Shown: positions 1 to 7,216 of the stretch, piece by piece
Position numbering within the stretch: the stretch's first letter is position 1
How the letters are laid out: each line of letters starts with the position of its first letter
NCBI GenBank assembly: GCA_024699005.1
Contig: JAILQN010000032.1
Coordinates: 1-23,130, forward strand
Direction of reading: 5' to 3'
DNA: 23,130 bases
Source of the DNA: Clostridia bacterium
Lineage (GTDB): Bacteria; Bacillota_A; Clostridia; Oscillospirales; Acutalibacteraceae
Made by a program: the position numbers and the translations under genes
Notes under the pieces: model-generated
The model's input: the letters and a program-made list of their open reading frames with translations, nothing else
Told to the model about the DNA's origin: nothing
Database searches by the model: none

Positions 1-1
1 T

Positions 2-3000
2 ATGATCGCTGTTCGCGCAAAACGTGTTATTTCAGTTTTTCTGACTATTGTTCTTCTTATCGCTGCGGTTCCGGCTGTTTCGCTGACACAGCTCCGGTCG
101 ATGCTGCCCGTTGCCCGGGCGGAGGAGGATTACAGACCGGAATATACAACGGCGGACGAACTCCCCAATGCCGTATGGCAAATATACAAAACGATTTTGA
201 TACGGAATGCGACGCCGAAAAATGACAGCGGATCTGAAGTGGTCAATGATTTTACTCTATGCGACATCGATGGAAACGGCATACCTGAATTGATATATAA
301 CACAGGTGATTTCGGTCATAGAGGCGGTGCGGATTATAATTACTATATAGTTACCGCGGATCCGGATGTCTATCACAGCGATGCCCCAAGACGCTCTTAC
401 AACAGCATTCAGTTGGCTAACATATCTTATGTGAGCTACTCGGCGAAATGCAAGGTGAAGATAAATAAGAGCGCGCATCAGATCACATTCGTGGAGCCGG
501 GCGTTTCCGATACGGGTCCTTTCTTTTGTACAGTGACTGTAAACGGAAAATCGGCAATTAAAGGAGAAACAATTGAGAAAAAAGAAGAGAATTACTATTC
601 TTATAATGATGATGTCGTTTGGTATAGCTTTTCCGTTTCTTCAATTGACGACAGAGGCTTTACATTCGCCGGTACGGAACCTGCCGGTCGGAATTATAAA
701 TGCGGGCTTTATGGAAACAGCTGGCATTCTGCAAATTCACCCTACGGCGGAATGTGGTATCAGACAGATAACACGCTTTATCTGTCAGGTTCGTTTTGGT
801 ACGATAATATCGCGGGAAGATCCGACCTGTGGGATACGAATCAGATCAAAAGTATAGTATTGCTTGACGGTACCTTTACCTTTGTACCGGCTCGTAACTA
901 TTTTACGCAGTTGCAGTCGGTATGGATCTATGACAGGACTGCAGAACTCGATGATCCATACTATAAGTGGATCACAGACGATGTGACAATATACGGATAC
1001 AAAGACTCCACGGCAGAGGCTTTTGCGAAAAAATACGGAAACAGATTTATCCCCATTGACGGCAGCGAGCTTGAAATCGGGGCTGACGGTTATTATATGC
1101 TGACCGACAGCAATAAAATATACGAAAGGGGTTCAACGGAACCGACTGCGCTTACTGCGACTCTGCATTCCGGGGAGTTTACCGGCGATGACGTAAAGTG
1201 GTCGAGCAGCGATCCGTCTGTGCTGACCGTGACCGCGGGCAGCGTGACAAAAACAGCCGATGACAAATGGGAGACAGGATGCTTTTTGTCCTCACACTCT
1301 GCGGGCAAGGCTACGCTTAAAGCTTATGTCGACGATAATATTTCGGCGGCGGTCACGGTATACGTTGAAGATCCGAAGTTTTTACTCATTCAGGGCGGGA
1401 ATGTATATACCTACGTCGGTACAAACAAGGTCTATACCGACGACGGGGACGGCGACAGAAGCAATGATCTTGTAAACGATACCGTTTTCTTTGAGCTGTT
1501 TTACGGAAATACCGGACTTGACAAAGATGACGTCACGGTGGAAAGCTCCGATCCGGAAACGCTTGAGGTGACGGATATTACATGTGTCGACTCGCTGTCC
1601 GAAAACACGTATTTTATCAAGTGTTCAGTAAACGCGCATAAAAAAACCGAATCGGGCAGGCCCGTCGATCTCAAATTATCCGTCGGAGACATTATCAGAG
1701 AAAAGATCACGGTAGACGTAGTTGCCGAGCTTATGCTCAAAACGAGTTACGAAAGCGTGGAATACTCGTTCGGCGAAGGATATATAGGCGGCACGGGGGC
1801 TATTTCGGATTCGTATGAGATATACGTGCAGATGACGAACGTCATTCCGGATATGGCAGACTTCAGCGACGCCGACAAAGATAACATGAAAAAGATCGGG
1901 GTAATAACGCTGACCGCCGAGGTCACGGAAGGCGATCTCAGCTTTTCTCCGGACTATGCGGAGAAAAAACAGAACCTGATCTTCAATATCGCCGAACCGC
2001 TTCTGGCAGGCGAAAGCGTGGACTGTCTCCTGGAGTTGTACGGCGGAGCAGGCGCGTCGAAAGTGAAGCTGACCCTGACCGGTGATGATCTTGACGCGCC
2101 CATTGAGACAGAGCTCTCGCTTGAGGTGCGCAGCGGCGAACAGAGAGATATCGAAGCGTACAGGATATACACACAGACCGATTCGGATTACCGTCTTTCA
2201 AAACAGAATATCATGTCCCGTGAGATGTACGAGCTCAGGGACAGCAAGGAATACAAATGGGACAAATTCCTTAATCACGATATCACGAATTATTACGACA
2301 TAGTAGTTGCCGACGTGTTGTCAAAAGCGCTCTATGCCGACTCGGAAAACGAGAAATCGACGGGCTCGTCGTTGCTCGCGGGGCTTGTTGACAAAGCGGA
2401 AATAGTTAAAAGCTTCACACAGAAGATCTCAGATCTGGCGAGCGGGATAAAGAATGCGGCTGATTTAAAAGGAATCGGAAATATTGATCAGCTGCAGCTG
2501 GTAAAGCTGATAAAGAAGAGCAAATACGTCACAGAGCCGGACAAGGTAAAAGACAGATTTCGGGATACTGTCACCGGGCTGCTGAAGAACGCGGACCAGG
2601 CTGCCACAAACAAAGTCTTTGCAGCGTTTGAAAAAGGCGGTATTTTGCTTGACGTTATCGGATCCGCGTGGGATATGTATAAAACGATAAACGATTACGC
2701 CAAACGACTGGCATTGTATGACGCTTATACGAAAGCGGCGGATACGTTCAGGGCGGCTGTAGCCGTTCTTGCGTTAAAATGCTATCCTCACGCGAAGCTG
2801 AACGAAGCCTTTATGGATTACGTGAATTACGATATGGGAGGCTTTGATAAGGACGGCGGTTTGTTTGAGGAGTTTATCAAAGCGGAGGTAAAATTCATCG
2901 CCGACGGAGTAAAACTCGTATCCGGCGTAAGCATAGGCGAATTCATGTGGAAACTCGTGTCGGACGTTATACTCACAGAGGCCACTGCTCTGGGGATCAG

Positions 3001-4048
3001 CATAGGATCCGGACTTTTCCTCGGATACACCTGCGGAGGACTTCTCAGCGACATCCTCTGCAACACAAAGGATAAGAATTTTGCCGTCAGCAAAATAATC
3101 TCCGCGTCAGAGCTGTCCGAATACGTGATAAGCGCGCTTGATGCGTTCGAATCAGACCTGTATGATGAAAATGCGGATGCGGCTGACGCGGGCATGTTCA
3201 GAGCGATATTGTCGATACACAGGGCGTGTCAGATCAGTATAACGGAAAACACGATAGCCGCCCTTGAAGCCGAAAGGGATTCATTCATAATCCGGTACTG
3301 TACGAAACACTTCGGAATGAACAGAGATTATGACGGGGCTATCAAATCCATGATGGCTCTGCAGGAAAAACTGAAGGGGCTCAGCTGTGATCCCGGAAGC
3401 ATCGCGACCGGGCGGATCGTCACCGAGGTCAAGGTCATAAGCATAAAGTGCCCCGTGGATATCACGGTCAGGGACGCTGACGGCGTTATCCTTCTCAAAA
3501 CGGAAAATGACAAGATCGTGTATGTCTCGGATGCGCTCAGCGCCGCGGTCTGCGGCAGCGAAAAGTATTTCGCTGCGCCGTCCGGCGCCGAATTTTATCT
3601 GACGGTTTCCGCCAGGGACGCCGGCTCTATGGATTATTCCGTATCCGAATTCGGAAGCGCCGAAACGGTGTTAAGAACGATCGGTTTTTCGGATATCCCG
3701 CTTGAAGAAGGCAGGGAGTTCTGCGGGATCATCCCCTCCGGTCTGTACGCCGCCGCCGGAGCTTATGAACTGACGGCAGAAGGTGTCACGTTCCCGGAGG
3801 CTGAAGTAAACGTTGTCGTCGGACCCGGGGAATACTATCTTGCCGGCGATACAAATCTTGACGGCGTCATAGATGCGTCGGATGCCCGGCTTGCTCTCAG
3901 GGCTTCGGCAAACCTGGAAAAACTCAGTGAAGCGCAGGCGACCGTCGCTGACGTGAACGGGGACGGGGTCGTACTTGCCGATGACGCCAGGCAGATCCTG
4001 CGTTACTCCGCAAAGCTGCAGAAGGAATTTACAAAAATAAACCTCTGA
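2..4048 (+). CDS. Large secreted dockerin-containing protein, multidomain
   Basis: The 1348-residue protein starts with a signal peptide (basic start, hydrophobic core about residues 8-28, Ala-Arg-Ala cleavage site near 40). Next come an aspartate-rich loop (CDIDGNG near residue 82), a BspA/LRR_5-like segment around 225-350, a bacterial Ig-like domain (Big_2 type, WSSSDPSVLTV) around 355-455, and two more beta-rich regions. A long helical region spans about 720-1130, followed by a beta domain opening with KCPVDI near 1150. The C-terminus (about 1280-1340) is a type I dockerin: two calcium loops, GDTNLDGVIDASDAR and DVNGDGVVLADDAR, each followed by a helix. Inferred role: a surface or scaffold-bound extracellular protein held by a cohesin, such as the one encoded at 6020-6916. 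No catalytic domain was recognised. The start is 1 nt from the window edge, so its ribosome binding site is not visible and a longer N-terminus is possible. The last 20 bp overlap the convergent gene. Confidence 0.85.
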   Translation: MIAVRAKRVISVFLTIVLLIAAVPAVSLTQLRSMLPVARAEEDYRPEYTTADELPNAVWQIYKTILIRNATPKNDSGSEVVNDFTLCDIDGNGIPELIYNTGDFGHRGGADYNYYIVTADPDVYHSDAPRRSYNSIQLANISYVSYSAKCKVKINKSAHQITFVEPGVSDTGPFFCTVTVNGKSAIKGETIEKKEENYYSYNDDVVWYSFSVSSIDDRGFTFAGTEPAGRNYKCGLYGNSWHSANSPYGGMWYQTDNTLYLSGSFWYDNIAGRSDLWDTNQIKSIVLLDGTFTFVPARNYFTQLQSVWIYDRTAELDDPYYKWITDDVTIYGYKDSTAEAFAKKYGNRFIPIDGSELEIGADGYYMLTDSNKIYERGSTEPTALTATLHSGEFTGDDVKWSSSDPSVLTVTAGSVTKTADDKWETGCFLSSHSAGKATLKAYVDDNISAAVTVYVEDPKFLLIQGGNVYTYVGTNKVYTDDGDGDRSNDLVNDTVFFELFYGNTGLDKDDVTVESSDPETLEVTDITCVDSLSENTYFIKCSVNAHKKTESGRPVDLKLSVGDIIREKITVDVVAELMLKTSYESVEYSFGEGYIGGTGAISDSYEIYVQMTNVIPDMADFSDADKDNMKKIGVITLTAEVTEGDLSFSPDYAEKKQNLIFNIAEPLLAGESVDCLLELYGGAGASKVKLTLTGDDLDAPIETELSLEVRSGEQRDIEAYRIYTQTDSDYRLSKQNIMSREMYELRDSKEYKWDKFLNHDITNYYDIVVADVLSKALYADSENEKSTGSSLLAGLVDKAEIVKSFTQKISDLASGIKNAADLKGIGNIDQLQLVKLIKKSKYVTEPDKVKDRFRDTVTGLLKNADQAATNKVFAAFEKGGILLDVIGSAWDMYKTINDYAKRLALYDAYTKAADTFRAAVAVLALKCYPHAKLNEAFMDYVNYDMGGFDKDGGLFEEFIKAEVKFIADGVKLVSGVSIGEFMWKLVSDVILTEATALGISIGSGLFLGYTCGGLLSDILCNTKDKNFAVSKIISASELSEYVISALDAFESDLYDENADAADAGMFRAILSIHRACQISITENTIAALEAERDSFIIRYCTKHFGMNRDYDGAIKSMMALQEKLKGLSCDPGSIATGRIVTEVKVISIKCPVDITVRDADGVILLKTENDKIVYVSDALSAAVCGSEKYFAAPSGAEFYLTVSARDAGSMDYSVSEFGSAETVLRTIGFSDIPLEEGREFCGIIPSGLYAAAGAYELTAEGVTFPEAEVNVVVGPGEYYLAGDTNLDGVIDASDARLALRASANLEKLSEAQATVADVNGDGVVLADDARQILRYSAKLQKEFTKINL

Positions 4049-5639
4049 CCTTTTCCGCCGTCTGAAGATACCATCCGGCTTCCCTGGGATAATTCCTTTC
4101 CGTTATCACTCCGCCGAAAGAGTCTTCAAGCATCCTGATTATTTCCTCCCTCGGCATTCTGTCTTCCAGCGATTTCAGCGCCTCATAATCCCTTATGCCC
4201 TCGTAAAACGCTTTCAGCCGCAGCGAGGGCATCGCTTTGCCGTCCTGCCCGGGATAGACCACGAAAGAATCTCCTGCGGGGAAGTGACCGCCCGCGTCCG
4301 TTTCGCGGAAAGGATCGACCTCGCGTTTTGACCCCTGGGTATAGTAGAAATTATAGCCCCAGTGCAAAAAGCCTTTCGCGTTATACTTATACAGTATAAT
4401 GCCGATGGCGCGGGCGCGTGTGAGCGGCATCGCCAGCAGTCGGTTCGGCATATATTCCCTGCAGGGAGAACCGCAGTAGTAAAGCCACAGTTCGGGCACG
4501 TTTCCGGCGAATGCGGGTGCGGAGCCGATGAAGGGCACCGGGGTGTCGATAAGCCCGCGTTTATAATATTCAAAATCCGAGAGAGCGTCTATCCGTTTGT
4601 ATTCACCGAACAGCTCCGAAACCAGAGCGGAGGCTTTCGCGTAGGAACCGAAATCATCGTCTCCGGGCTCGTCCGAGGTATGGAAGGCGATCTTGTCGTG
4701 AAGTCCGTTTGACTCGATATAATGTTTGATCGGCGCGGAGAACTGTCGCAGAAAGTCCGTATATTCCGTTCCCGAGGCGTCCGTCTCCCAGCCGAAGATG
4801 CGGCGTTCCACGCCGTCCTCGATCGCCATGATCTTCGGCGCACAGCGCGCTCCCCACTGGGTGAACAAGTGGGACATCTCAAAGTATTTCATCCCGCAGT
4901 CTTTCGCCATCGCGATCCACTTATCGAGCCTGCTGAAGTCAAACCCGTAATTGTCACCGGATTTTGTCACGCCCACAAGCTGTACCGTCGGACGTTCAGC
5001 TCCGATCTCCGTATCCAGCGGAGGGGTGAAAAGGGGAGTGAGTATCATGTTTGATCCGTGCGCGGCGGAAACGCGCATAAAATCGGCGCAGATATCGAAA
5101 TATCTGTCCGAGAATACGGGAGTTTTGTAATAGCTTGAAAGGCAGTCGGAATGGAACCAGTTCGTGTAGACAAGCTTCTGTGCGGGCAGCGCTGCGGGAA
5201 AGACGGTTACAGGGACGCGGCGGCTGATGCGTTCGCCTCCGATGTAAACACGAAGGCCTATATATCGTTTGCCCGGTTCGGCGTTTCTGCGGGGATTGAA
5301 TTCCATATAAAAAGATAACCAGCCGGAACCGTCAGTCTCGGCGGTATTATCCTTATATAATATATCCGGATACATACCGGATACTGCTTCGTTCTCGAAC
5401 CAGTCGTCGTGATCTTCATTTGCTGTTTTCCCTGCGTAAACGGAACCGATGCGGTATATATCGAGGTTATCGCAGTCGGAGTAAACAGAGACTGTGCCGG
5501 GTCTGCCTGTCCGGACTGCGAGCGTAAAGCCGGCGGGTTCGTTTGTGAAACATGAAATGCCGCCGATATCATTCCCAAGGTCCGCATCGTCGGGAAATAC
5601 TTTCGAGAGTGAAGGCAAAAGTTTTATTATCATCATCAT
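4029..5639 (-). CDS. DUF4091 / GH123-like glycoside hydrolase, cytoplasmic
   Basis: The 536-residue protein has an N-terminal beta domain (about 1-150), a TIM-barrel-like centre (about 155-460) and a C-terminal DUF4091 segment (FVVYPG near 466, then PSLRLKAFYEGIRDYEAL). The Asp-Glu pair in HTSDEPGDDD (D323/E324) matches the acidic pair of GH123 beta-N-acetylgalactosaminidases, where substrate-assisted catalysis uses adjacent Asp and Glu. The DUF4091 assignment is firm; the exact substrate is inferred and could be another beta-glycoside. There is no signal peptide, so it probably acts in the cytosol on imported glycans. The start is supported by AAGGAG 7 nt upstream of the first of three consecutive ATG codons. 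It has its own promoter at 5707-5735, and its stop lies inside the end of the convergent dockerin gene. Confidence 0.85.
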   Translation of the reverse strand: MMMIIKLLPSLSKVFPDDADLGNDIGGISCFTNEPAGFTLAVRTGRPGTVSVYSDCDNLDIYRIGSVYAGKTANEDHDDWFENEAVSGMYPDILYKDNTAETDGSGWLSFYMEFNPRRNAEPGKRYIGLRVYIGGERISRRVPVTVFPAALPAQKLVYTNWFHSDCLSSYYKTPVFSDRYFDICADFMRVSAAHGSNMILTPLFTPPLDTEIGAERPTVQLVGVTKSGDNYGFDFSRLDKWIAMAKDCGMKYFEMSHLFTQWGARCAPKIMAIEDGVERRIFGWETDASGTEYTDFLRQFSAPIKHYIESNGLHDKIAFHTSDEPGDDDFGSYAKASALVSELFGEYKRIDALSDFEYYKRGLIDTPVPFIGSAPAFAGNVPELWLYYCGSPCREYMPNRLLAMPLTRARAIGIILYKYNAKGFLHWGYNFYYTQGSKREVDPFRETDAGGHFPAGDSFVVYPGQDGKAMPSLRLKAFYEGIRDYEALKSLEDRMPREEIIRMLEDSFGGVITERNYPREAGWYLQTAEKVRGLFL

Positions 5640-5706
5640 TGATCTGCTCCTTTATCAGTGTATATATTGTCGGTCCGGAGAACGGAAACCCGAAAACCTT
5701 GAAATA

Positions 5707-5735
5707 AATTTAACACTATATGTGGATAAAATCAA
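5707..5735 (-). promoter_or_regulatory. Promoter of the DUF4091 glycosidase gene
   Basis: On the minus strand, TTGATT (5735-5730) is followed after 17 nt by TAAATT (5712-5707), which is preceded by TGT, an extended -10 element. The predicted start lies about 60 nt upstream of the ATG at 5639. It is divergent from the cohesin-gene promoters. Confidence 0.6.
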
Positions 5736-5807
5736 GAAAAAAACTGTAAAACATGGGCATATATCGTAAAACTCGGTTCCCGGGCCGATTCTGTCAATAA
5801 AAAAGTA

Positions 5808-5836
5808 TTGACAAAACTGTAACTATATACTATAAT
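5808..5836 (+). promoter_or_regulatory. Distal promoter P1 of the cohesin gene
   Basis: A perfect sigma-70 consensus: TTGACA at 5808-5813, 17-nt spacer, TATAAT at 5831-5836. It would give a leader of about 177 nt before the ATG at 6020. Confidence 0.85.
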
Positions 5837-5913
5837 GTGCCCTGTAATAAGTCCGTGCGCCTGCACCGTTCGCGGTATTTTTAAGATAATTTTAAACTTT
5901 TTTGAGAAAAGGC

Positions 5914-5942
5914 TTGACTTATTCGGAATTATAGGATATAAT
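5914..5942 (+). promoter_or_regulatory. Proximal promoter P2 of the cohesin gene
   Basis: TTGACT at 5914-5919, 17-nt spacer and TATAAT at 5937-5942. With P1 it forms a tandem pair, which fits strong, constitutive expression of the cohesin protein. The rest of the 5640-6019 gap contains no gene. Confidence 0.8.
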
Positions 5943-5958
5943 CCTTACGTTCAACTTG

Positions 5959-5986
5959 ATATTAAGAGTCTCAAGGCTCTCAATAT
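5959..5986 (+). other. 5' UTR hairpin of the cohesin mRNA
   Basis: ATATTAAGAG (5959-5968) and CTCTCAATAT (5977-5986) form a 10-position stem with one A-C mismatch around an 8-nt loop. It lies between P2 and the Shine-Dalgarno AGGAAGG (6003-6009), 10 nt before the ATG. A role in mRNA stability is plausible for an abundant surface-protein transcript but is inferred. Confidence 0.6.
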
Positions 5987-6019
5987 AAAACAGAATTTCA
6001 AAAGGAAGGTTCTTTAAAC

Positions 6020-6916
6020 ATGAAACTTACAAAGAAAATGCTTGTTTGCCTCATGGCACTCGCGATCGTTTCTGTTTTCGCGTTTTCCGCTATGGCAACT
6101 AACGTAAGCGTATCCGGCGGCGATTACAAAGTCGGTGATACAGTTACCGTTACTGTTTCCGCTTCCGCTCTTGCAGGTGCGAAGTCCGCAAACTACGAGA
6201 TCTCCTACAATCACGACGTCCTTGAGTTCGTTTCCGGTTCCGGTCCTGCCCGTGCCGATACGATCTATGACGATACCGATGCTGCTGTTCTTATCGCTGT
6301 TCCGAAGACCGCTGCTGAGGTAGAAGGCGCCGGCGGTGTTGTCACCATCGCTTTCGCGGCTCAGGGCGCGATCACCGATGAGTTCGACAGCGCTACTCTT
6401 GCCACCTTCACCTTCACTGCGAAGGCTGCCGGTAAGGCTGATTTCAGCGTCAGCGTAGTTTCTTTCTCCGGCAACGGTGACTGCTCCGCTTCTGCTGCTG
6501 CTGTTAACGTAGCCGGCGCCGAGACTCCGACTGAGAAGCCCACCGAGGCTCCGACCGAGGCTCCGAGCGAGGCTCCGACCGAGAAGCCGACCGAGAAGCC
6601 GACCGAAGCTCCGACTGAGGCCCCCTCCGAAGCTGAGTCCAAGACTGACGTTCCTCAGCCCTCTGAGGATACAAGTAAGGAAGAGATCCCCGTAGTTAAA
6701 GATGATGAGATCATCGTACACGAGGGCGACTTCATTAAGGGTGACGTTGAGAAGAAGGCCGCTGCCGCTCAGAAAGCCGCCAAGGCTGCCAAGGCTGGCA
6801 AATCCGGCAAGATCGCCAAGGTTGCTCAGACCGGTGACGTTGCTGTTGCTGTAATCGCCGGCATCATGGCAATCGGCGCTGTTGGCTTCATCGCCACAAA
6901 GAAGAGGGAGTTCTGA
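6020..6916 (+). CDS. Surface-anchored single-cohesin protein
   Basis: The 298-residue protein has a signal peptide (1-26, cleaved after AMA), a cohesin-type domain (about 27-165; VGDTVTVTVSAS, ISYNHDVLEFVSG, ATFTFTAKAAGKADFSV), a low-complexity Thr-Glu-Lys-Pro/Ala linker (169-205), an acidic stretch and an Ala/Lys-rich segment (245-267). The C-terminus reads VAQTGD (268-273), then a hydrophobic helix (274-292) and a KKREF tail. That is the layout of a sortase sorting signal, but LPxTG is replaced by VAQTG. Known cohesins bind dockerins through calcium-dependent contacts; the two dockerin proteins in this window are candidate ligands. Ala, Val, Asp and Lys codons are strongly biased and the promoters are very strong, so high expression is likely. 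Alternatively the C-terminus may simply be a membrane anchor. Confidence 0.85.
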   Translation: MKLTKKMLVCLMALAIVSVFAFSAMATNVSVSGGDYKVGDTVTVTVSASALAGAKSANYEISYNHDVLEFVSGSGPARADTIYDDTDAAVLIAVPKTAAEVEGAGGVVTIAFAAQGAITDEFDSATLATFTFTAKAAGKADFSVSVVSFSGNGDCSASAAAVNVAGAETPTEKPTEAPTEAPSEAPTEKPTEKPTEAPTEAPSEAESKTDVPQPSEDTSKEEIPVVKDDEIIVHEGDFIKGDVEKKAAAAQKAAKAAKAGKSGKIAKVAQTGDVAVAVIAGIMAIGAVGFIATKKREF

Positions 6917-6957
6917 TCTCTGATTCTTCAGAATTAAGCATTTAATGCGTGAGTTTC

Positions 6958-6993
6958 CGGGTTCGGCGTAAGTCGAACCCGTTAACTCTTTTT
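6958..6993 (+). terminator. Intrinsic terminator of the cohesin gene
   Basis: CGGGTTCG (6958-6965) pairs with CGAACCCG (6974-6981). One G-T and one C-G pair extend the stem to a GTAA tetraloop. TTAACTCTTTTT follows. Confidence 0.8.
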
Positions 6994-7019
6994 ATCGGGG
7001 CTGATTCTTCAGCCCGATA
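6993..7019. other. Second hairpin after the cohesin terminator
   Basis: TATCGGGGCTG (6993-7003) pairs with CAGCCCGATA (7010-7019), with one bulged G. No T-run follows on either strand, so it is probably not a terminator by itself. It directly precedes the ATATCAC repeat cluster. Confidence 0.55.
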
Positions 7020-7025
7020 AACAAC

Positions 7026-7113
7026 GTGCCGGAGGCACATATCACATCAGGCGAAATCGGATATATCACGTTGCAGAATGTCAACATATCGCATCGCGCA
7101 AGCGATATATCAC
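7026..7113. repeat. Cluster of four small hairpins, each followed by ATATCAC/ATATCGC
   Basis: Unit 1: GTGCC-GGA-GGCAC then ATATCAC (7039-7045). Unit 2: an imperfect stem ATCAGG...ATCGGAT then ATATCAC (7063-7069). Unit 3: GTTGCA...TGTCAAC then ATATCGC (7086-7092). Unit 4: ATCGC-GCAA-GCGAT then ATATCAC (7107-7113). The stem sequences differ but the tail is fixed. It resembles the small palindromic intergenic repeats of gut Clostridia; that comparison is from memory and unverified. Confidence 0.7.
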
Positions 7114-7131
7114 TTTAATGTTATATTCCGC

Positions 7132-7160
7132 TTGCATTTTATGCTTATCAATGTTAGTAT
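7132..7160 (+). promoter_or_regulatory. Possible promoter of the phosphoesterase-hydrolase pair
   Basis: TTGCAT (7132-7137), 17-nt spacer, TAGTAT (7155-7160) preceded by TGT, an extended -10. The -35 is weak. The same TAGTAT -10 with an upstream TG occurs in the T-box promoter at 18665-18693. Confidence 0.45.
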
Positions 7161-7174
7161 AAGTGTGTCAATAA

Positions 7175-7197
7175 TTGCACATTGCAGATTGCACATT
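7175..7197 (+). repeat. Heptad array 1 (TTGCACA units)
   Basis: Three in-phase heptads, TTGCACA, TTGCAGA and TTGCACA, followed by TTAAA. It lies directly upstream of the phosphoesterase ribosome binding site and in the same orientation as array 3 at 9830-9859. It also creates an in-frame TTG that makes the reading frame look longer than the real gene. Confidence 0.8.
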
Positions 7198-7216
7198 AAA
7201 TCAAAGGGTGGTAATT

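Noticed and set aside
6014..6721. A minus-strand frame rich in Arg-Ser-Leu-Gly repeats
   Set aside because: It is the reverse complement of the repetitive Thr-Glu-Pro linker and the cohesin domain, not a gene.
7175..7216. TTG at 7175 as start of the phosphoesterase
   Set aside because: The extra 14 residues are encoded by the heptad repeat and would precede the signal peptide; ATG 7217 has the Shine-Dalgarno.
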